NCBI GenBank assembly: GCA_944472135.2
Contig: OX235266.1
Location: forward strand, 18,246,186-18,310,185
Length of the DNA stretch: 64,000 nucleotides
Source of the DNA: Trichobilharzia regenti
Lineage: Eukaryota > Platyhelminthes > Trematoda > Strigeidida > Schistosomatidae
Reading direction: 5' to 3'
Position numbers and translations under genes: made by a program. Under the pieces are notes generated by a model, which saw nothing but the letters and a program-made list of their open reading frames with translations, was not told the DNA's origin and ran no database searches. This document shows, one piece after another, positions 51,701-60,700 of this stretch. Position 1 is the first letter of the stretch. The number at the start of each line of letters is the position of its first letter.

Positions 51701-54700
51701 GCCAGTTTACGCCGTCTCTGGCGTAGACGAGATGTTCAACTATCGACCAAAGGGCGGGTGTACTGCTCATCAGTCCGCTCCATCCTCCTTTATGGCCAGC
51801 TGTGAGACCTGGCCACTGAGAATGGTAGACATGAAAAGACTGGCTGTCTTTGATCATAGGTGCCTGCGCTCTATTTCCCGTGTAAAGTGGCATAATAAGG
51901 TGAGCAATATTGAGGTTAGGTATTGGTCGAGTTCTAGGTAAACAGGGGAAATCAATCGATGAAGTCGTGAAGTTACAAAGACTGAGATGGTTAGGACATG
52001 TGTTACGTATGCCTGGTAATCGCCTCCCTCGACGAGCTATGTTAGCGGATATAGGGTCAGGCTGGAAAAAAGCTAGCGGCGGTCAAACAAAAACTTGGCA
52101 TCAGTCAATGAAATCCACAACAGTTGGTCTAAGCCACGTAGAAAGGTATAGACTTCCAGGCTGGGGTCCTCGGAACGGTAAAAATCTATGGTTGGTTGGT
52201 GACATGGCTCAAAATCGTTCTCATTGGCTGGTGCAGATGCATCCACTCCTTGTGATTTATGATTTCCAATGAAACTGTTTTGTTCTTCGTTATTACTCTT
52301 CCTTTGTCTCACACCTCTGTTTACTGTCTCTATTATGGTTTTCTTGTACTCTCTTCTCTTGCTTTGTGTACTACAAGGAGGGAGTGTGGCGACTTGAACT
52401 GGTGCACATTTGTGCAAAGTTCTATGTCGAAAACAGACAGACAGACAGGCAGACAAAATTCTATACTCATTCTCAAGTGGTTAAACATATTATCGAAAAT
52501 ATATCGAAATAGTTTCTGTCGCTTGAAGCAAACAGTTGTTGTAAGTTGCATTTTGAAGCGATCACCTTTTAGACAAAGAAGACGTAATTTTTCTGAATTG
52601 CATCACATTTTGAGCAATCTGGTCACATATGGTAACTAGAAGGTGTTTGGTTTGAGCCTTTTGTGGTGAGTTTGTACAACTGAAGAGTCCCAATCTAGGT
52701 TGACATGACAACTATCCATTACTCTCCACAGCATTTCCAATGGTTCTCTAACTGACGTCAACTCATGATAGAATCCTGTAGTCAATCTATCGAATTCCTA
52801 CCAATCAATACTTGAAACAATTATGAGGTGAAAAGAGAAACTTAAGTCAAGTTAAAAGTCCGTCATATTCAAGGTCATAATAACAATGAAGATCACTAAA
52901 CTAAATAAAAGCGGCAACAGTATAGCGATCGTTTATTGAAAAAATCAAAAGATATTTATTGATTTTTATGTACATTATTTATTAGCGTTTTTGTTATCAG
53001 ACAAACAGAGTCTTCTGATTGGTTGTTTTTTTGTGTGAAAGTTAATCTGTCATCTCTTTGTTTGTTGCCGTTTCTTTGAGGATCAGATCATCTACCTGCG
53101 ATTCGTATCCACCCACGCAAAGTCCGCTGTGATCTTGTTTTTTTCTCATGGCAAATATTTGGGATGCAAATTGGTGTCTATAAATTTTGGCCAGCAGACA
53201 GCTTTCACCACAATAGTACATCTACCCTGGCTAGTATGGCATCAAACCGAAGTTTACCAAGGAAGGTTGAGTGTAATGACATCATGTCAGTTGACAGTGT
53301 AGCTTCATACTTATTAAACAGCGCTGAGAAAACTATATGTACATAGGTTTTAGGTCAAATTGACAATTTGCAGATTGGTTAGCCATTTGCAGGTCTACAC
53401 AATGTTCGAGTCGTCAAATTTCAGTATAGAGTTTTCTTTGTTTAACAAGTTATTCGAATCACAGTGTATGATCTGCAAGTAAATTTGCATTGAACTGTAT
53501 ACTGCTAATTGACTAAGAGGATGAGTCGTTGTATACCACTTATATCATCAACCAGCCAGATTGAAGCTTCTAAAAGAAACTACTACTGGAACTGTGCAAA
53601 CTGGTAATTCAACTTGTGGTATGGCTAATTGGATCAAGTAGCTAGCTAGCTAGCTAGCTGTCCAGAAATCAGGTATAGTTTGAACTGATTCAACTTTCTG
53701 AGCTGAGTCGGACCGCATACACCGTAGATTGAGCTTGGAGCCGAACGAGTAAAACAGCCTTTCGGATGGAGAGATTGTCGCTGATATTGCTTAGAATTGT
53801 TGTCACTAATGCAGATATATCCATTCTTTGTAAATCGCCCAGTATTCATTAGCCCTTTATGTATTTCCATGTTACTCTTCTTCCTCCGTCATATTTCTGT
53901 CATTATGTTATTGAATGAAGAAAAACAAAGGGTACAGCAGGTTGAAGGTGAGACTATAACTCATCGAATAAGAAGACATTGTGAAGTGGTCACGCTACTT
54001 CATGAACTGGAACAAGTTAGAATTCATGAACTGGCTGGCTATTGGATCGGGTTCCAGGGACTTTTAATGGTTTCCGAGTTATCTCGCTAGGCTTGTTACC
54101 AGATGGTCTTGGTTTCGTACCCCACTGTGGTATGGGTGCGTACTGCTGAAGAGTTCCAAACTAGCTAACGAAACCACCACCTCTCCAGTACTCCCTGTAG
54201 AATTGTTCTCCAATAGTTCTCAAACTGATGCCAGCGCTCATGATGAAATCCTTCAACCAATCAAAAAGAAAGGAATTTCCCACATGTTATTCCCCTCCAC
54301 ACAAATCTCATTTTTTTTTCTTTTTTTTCTCTCTTCAGTGTATCTTCTCAGAACTAACCCGTCTTCGATCGTGTTGTGAAGGTCTTCAATCATGTGCACA
54401 ATTATCAAATTGTAAGTGTGTAGTATTCTGAAGTATATATATATATTTTTTTAAAAATATTTTCGACTTTTGTTTATCAAAAGAAACTGACTTATCGAAT
54501 TGATTTTGAGCTGATAACGTCTTCGGCAAAAAGACAGACAATATCTCACATAAGCTCTTGGTATGCATATATTTTGGAAGTTTTGTTATTTTCACCGCAA
54601 ATATTTGTGAATGAAATCGGTAGACTTTTGTGCAAACAATTTCATGTGTTTATCGTGTTTTAGTAATGCCTTTGTAGTGATATTGATAAAATCTCTTGCT

Positions 54701-57700
54701 TTTACTCTGTGTTGATCTAATTTTGTCTGTAGAATTCCTTCATCTTCTTTTGCACTGAATATGCGTTTTTTGTTGTGTGTGTGTGTGTGCGCGCGCACCA
54801 CTGTATAATTACAGCTTTCCTTCCTTTTTTGAGTTGAGTCTTATTCTGATGATAATCTTGAAGGTTGGTGATTGGTTGCTGTTGGGCGACGATATGACAG
54901 CTACACCGTCAGTGTGATTTTAATTGTTGTCTGGTTGATTGGGGTAGATTGAACACTTGTAACTTGTGTGATGTGTCTAGTCCTTTCTTTGGTGCAGACT
55001 GAATTCTGTCAGTCAGGTTTACAATGTGGCCACCATTCCACTAGGTAGCTCGCCATCATGGTGCACATTGATTAGATGATATATTAGATGATCGGAGGCA
55101 ATCGGCCTGAGGAAGCCTTCCCTGACCTAGGTTTCGTGCTATTTGACATTCACCAGTCAGGAAGGCATATCTGCAACCTTGAAGGGACTCATGTTTCCGT
55201 CGTGTGAGATTCAAAGCCGTGTCACCCAGTGTATACTGCATTCAGAAACATAACCACTAAGCTAGCCCTGGGACGGGATGGAAAAGGCGGAGAGAGGTGG
55301 TCAGTCCATGACGTGTCGTCGTGGAATTAAGGATGTTTGTGCTAGATTAGCATCCGTTGGTGCGTTACGACTCCATAGTTGGGGTCCGAGAGATAACTGG
55401 AATCGATGGCTCGAAACGTTATCGGATATGGCCAAGAATCGTAATCATTGGCGAATGTGTTACAATTCCCTTCTTTCTTCCCTTCCCGATGGTAGTTAAC
55501 GAATACTATTTGAACTTGTTAAGTATGACTGTTTTCCTTCCAGATGAAGTTCTTTATCCGTTCTCTACTTCTATTTTTATTTTAAATCTATGTTGTTTTA
55601 TTGTTATTGTGTGGCGCATGTTTCTTGGTGCCATATTGTACTTCTTTCGTACACAAAAGTCTGGCTTAAAGTCATGAATTGGCAAGGCCTCGGCTGTCTT
55701 TAGAAGTCTGTAACGAAGAAAATGCAGCCGGTAAGTTAGCATGGATTCTGTATATGATCTTAAAATCATGGTCAGGGTTGACTGAGTGACAGAAGTCGAT
55801 CAGGTGTGTTCTAGAATAGAGCTTCGCACAGACTTTCTTTCTCCCTTGTAAATTCAAGCTGGAATATGTTCTCGTATCCGTGTGGATAGCGTTCTCTGAC
55901 TACGGCCAGTGTACCTTGCTCCACAAGAGCAGGTGAACTGATTGAGAGATGCACATGGAGGCGGCCAGACAGAGAGGGACTTATCTTTTACAGAGGTAGA
56001 GAACAACTTGCGGCTAGTGAACGTCATATATGTAATTTTGCTGCAAAGAACGTCTTACACTGACTGAAACAGAGAGAGACGATTTTTGTGCATGTCTAAA
56101 GCTTGATCACCTTCGAATTTCAAGTTCATGAATAAAGTTTTCTTTGGAACTGAGTCGGTGACCAGTTTACACTGCTTATCTTTCGTATTTTTGTCAATAA
56201 TTTTTATTTTTGATAACAGCTTGATTCCATATTGTATTTTTGGTACAAGTATGGAATTTTCAGCATGGATATCGGTAGCCCAAATCTTGCAGGCCGACCA
56301 TAGATATCAGGTGTGCATCGACAGGCGTTCGAAACCTCGGACCATGTGCATGGTCGGCGAGAGTCCTGGCCACTGTGCCACCGACGCACCGGTTCGATCA
56401 ATCGTTTTCTGCGAGCGTGTCTTTTAAGAAGCCAAGTTCTGACTCAACGCAATCAGAACTACAAATTTTCCTTACCTTAAAGCAGAGCGAATGAATTAAG
56501 TTCCTTTTCCTGGAAATAGGCACCCAACTGTAAAAATTAGTTAGTTTTTTCAGTTCTATATACGTTCCCGATGGATAGATCTTTTGAGAGATTCGTCATT
56601 ACGTCTACTAAAGCACACACACCAATCTTGACGACAGTTCATTTGAATCTAACATAATTTTATTTTCCCTTATCATTTATTAATTCTTTTTTAGATAGTA
56701 CACCTGTGAATAGTAATAATAATAGTTCAATACTATCGCCTGCAATGCAATCACAAATGTTAAATCTTCAAGAAGAACTTAGTCGTTTACGTACATCAAT
56801 ATATAGTATGGAGAGTGGTAGCATCCATGGTGGAAGTGGAGTCGATGGTGGTGACAGTATTGGTGGTGTCGGTGAAGAAGATGCTGATTATGTTGGTGAT
56901 GATGCTGATGATAAATTGGCGTTCGAATCGTCGAATTTATTGATTGGCCAGTCAGTACCATCAGATATGCTTGTTACAAGTAGTATTAGTAGCAATACAT
57001 CACGACCACAGAATCCTCGTCAATATCTGTCAAGTAAACTGACGACAACAACCACAGCAGCAGATTGTGCCTTATCCATAGCCTCTGATGTTATCCAATC
57101 GACAAAAAAAGGCGACAGCGATTTGGATGAACAATACCAACAGCTGCAAGAGGCGTATAACAACCTGTTGACACGATTAACACAGAAAGAAGGCGATTTC
57201 ATTGAAATGGAACAAAAGTATCGTGGATATTTATGGAAAGCGCGGGAAGTTATCCGCCTTCTGGAACGTCAACATCGTATCCATCAGGATATTTGTCCAG
57301 AGTATAGAAAGAAGAGTTTTTCATTGAAACAGCAAGAGAATAATAATAATGCGAATAATATCGGCGAGAGTGATAGTGATAATAATAATAATAACAATGA
57401 TAACAGCAGAAAATACGATGAAGAGATTAGTCATCTACGCAGTTTATTAGTTGAAAAAGAACGTGTTATTGAAAAGTTGGAAGTGAGTAGTCTGTATAGA
57501 AAATATTTTGTTTGTTTTTTATTATTATTATTATCTTACACAAGTGATATATTGTTGATGCTGGTCGTTGATTTAGAATTCCTCTTTTTTGATGTGGTTG
57601 TGTTCTGTGAGCTGGATACTTAATTTGCGAAGCTTTAATCACCCTACTAGGTAAAATCTTCAGTGCACATACTTCAATTTGAAGTGAACTGCGAAAAACA

Positions 57701-60700
57701 CTACATTGGCCAAAGTGGACAAAGTCCCCTTCGTCTTCGTATCCACGAACAAAAGCTAGCTGTCAAAAGACGTGATATCCACTCCATCACTCATATCACT
57801 GCACACAGGCAACCACGCACATCAGTTCGACTGAGACAGCCAACGTTCAAATATTAGACAGAGGAAACAATAAGAATGCTAGAGAATTTTTAGAAGCCTG
57901 CCTGGTATTCCAGTGATTCGTCAATCAATAAACACATCGAGATAGACAAAATTTATCAACCGATAAGAAAGAAGCCTCACACACAAAGGGCTAAAGTTCA
58001 AGTAAAAGAAACAATCAGTTCCAATGAAAGTAACCTAGAAGGTGTGAAAACACACAGAAACAACCAATCACGATGTCCAAGGTCAGCGACCAGGAGAGAT
58101 GATTAATAAACTCTTGGAGAAATCTAAAATCTCACTTTCACAAATTGAAGTATGCACTGAAGATGTCATCTAGTAGGGTGATGAAAGCCTCGCAAATCAA
58201 CCATCCAGCCCAGAGAACACAACCACATCAAAATCATCCACCTGAGCTACAAATCTTCTCTATCATATCTAAAAATTTCTCTGACTGACTGACTGGTTTC
58301 AACGTAGAAGTTTGCACAGATGTGCAGCACCTCGAGTTACCACACTTCACTCAGCACACGGAGCCAGAGAAGAAGAAAGTAAAAAGAATTGCAAAACAGA
58401 GGTATGGTGCAAAAACAATAGTAATATCGAGGAACCATATAGTTTTATTGGATATTATAGGTCACACGGGATGGATGCATCTGCGCCAGCCATTGTGAAC
58501 GATGAGTTTGAGTCATATCACCAATTTTCTGCAACCGTCGTTGGTTTTTACCATCCCGAGTACTCTTTCCTACGTGGCTTAAACTAACTGTAGTGGATTT
58601 TATTGACTGATGAAGCCACCACCACCATTGTCTCTTTTCCAACCTGATCCTATATCAGTTAGCTAACATTGACCATTTTCAAAGAAGGCGATGGCTAGGG
58701 ATGCATGTGTAACACATATGCTAACCATCTCAATCAATGTGACTTCACAATCTCGTGCATTGATTTCGCCTCCCACGTACCTAGCACTCGACCGATTCCT
58801 AACCTCAATATTTCTCACCCTTGTATACCTTATTATACCACCACCTGACACGGGAGATAGAATGCAGAAACCTATGATTACAGACAGCTAGCTAGTTTTT
58901 TTTCATGTTTCCGACTCTCAATGGCCAGGTCTCACAGCCATAAAGGAGGATGGAGTGGACTGCTGCAGTGCATTACACATGCCCTTTGTTCGATAGCCGG
59001 ATATCACGTGAGAGTCGGTGAGACGAGCCTTCTGTATCCGTGCTGAGATTTCGCCAGCGATTAACCCTCTTGCATTGACTGATGCAACTGCCCCAATAAG
59101 TGAAGTAGTCAACACGCCCTACCAATCACTTCACTTTTATCTTTAAGCTAGGGGTCAGTGTAGTCCAGTCCTGTAGCATCATCTCACATTTGACAGCAAG
59201 AGCGAATCGCATGCCAAATATTCTCAGATTGCAGCTCAGAAGCTCAGTGTTCAGAAGACTCTGCTGGATTTTGTGAGTGTCTTCACCTAGGATGGAGGAC
59301 TATATCATCTGCATATTCTAAGTCAACTAGATTATTCCCTGATGGTAACAAGTCAATCCCTGAGTCACTAAAGTCAGTTAAGATTAGGTTTATTAGTACA
59401 TCTATGATGAAATTAAACAGAAGTTATGGGGACATTGGGCATCCCTGAGGTACACCACTACGCACTAGTTGTCACCACTTTAGATGACAAGTCGCCGTAA
59501 GCTCTCACCTGGCTGGCTGCATGGGAGTTCGAGCAGAGTGAGTGCCTTGATCAGTGCAATGTATTTCCTGGGTGATTCTATTGTGAAGCTTTCTTTGTCG
59601 TTAAGGATAAGCGCTACCCTCATTATGTAGTAGTAGTCAGTCTTTATCTGTAATACTACTAATTAATTGATTGATTGATTGATTTGTAAGAGTAGTTGGA
59701 TATCATTCACCTTCAACTGGTCGTGTTTACTGAGGAGATCGATGTGATCTGCAGTTGTACTCATATCGCGCTGAGTCCATCAGCGACGTCCACTGTTTAA
59801 TTCATCTCAGAGAGCTAAATCATTTCGAGCCGCCGGAATTCTAGCTAGCTACTTTGCGGAACACGGGTAATACATTGAATCGAATTCGGAATTCGAAAAT
59901 TTGTTCCGTTATCTGCAAATTGCATCTTTCAAAAAGGAGAGGGGACTTGATTCAGCCTTTTGAATTCTTCATGGATTAGGCATACAGTGACCCGCTTGTC
60001 TGCGCATTGGTTGCCTCTGATGGTTTTGCAAAGATTGCATCTCTAAATGATCTCTTGTAGTCGTAGGTCTTCATGGTCTCAGCCTAAAGGTGATGGAGGT
60101 GTTCCTCACAAAAGTAGATGATGAGCTGATGCAAATATCTAACGCTTGAAATCGGACTGGTGGACGTGCATATCTGCCTACTTTAGTAGGAGAGCTGTAG
60201 AACTACGATTTCAATCCTATGGCGAGCATTGGGTTCAAGAATTCGAACGGATCGAGTGGCGTTTTATCAACCTGTTTTGTTCAACGGAAACCTTGTGGGG
60301 TGGACGTAGCTCCTGATGTTGCTTCATTACCTAGTGGATCAGTATTTAAATCTATATGTGGTTGAGAAACTTGGCGGACAGATCACGAGAAGCATTTTCA
60401 ACAGATTTATAAACTCTTGTGAAAAACAGATGCCTCCATCGTTAATGAAGATAAGATAGATAGTCGGCTGGAAAAGATAAGCTACGAGTAACTCTGGGGA
60501 GGAATGAGCAATACATATGCTGAAGGGAATGGAGATGCATGGATTGTCAATATACACTGAGGAGACTGTCGGGTGACTTCTTACGAGAAAACCTTCTAGT
60601 GAAAGCCGAGTGTAAAGCAACGAATAAATTGGCGAGTTGTCCGTGAGAACTATGGACAAGGGAAAGTGAAAGTATGTAGACAGTCCTGGAGCCATTTGAA

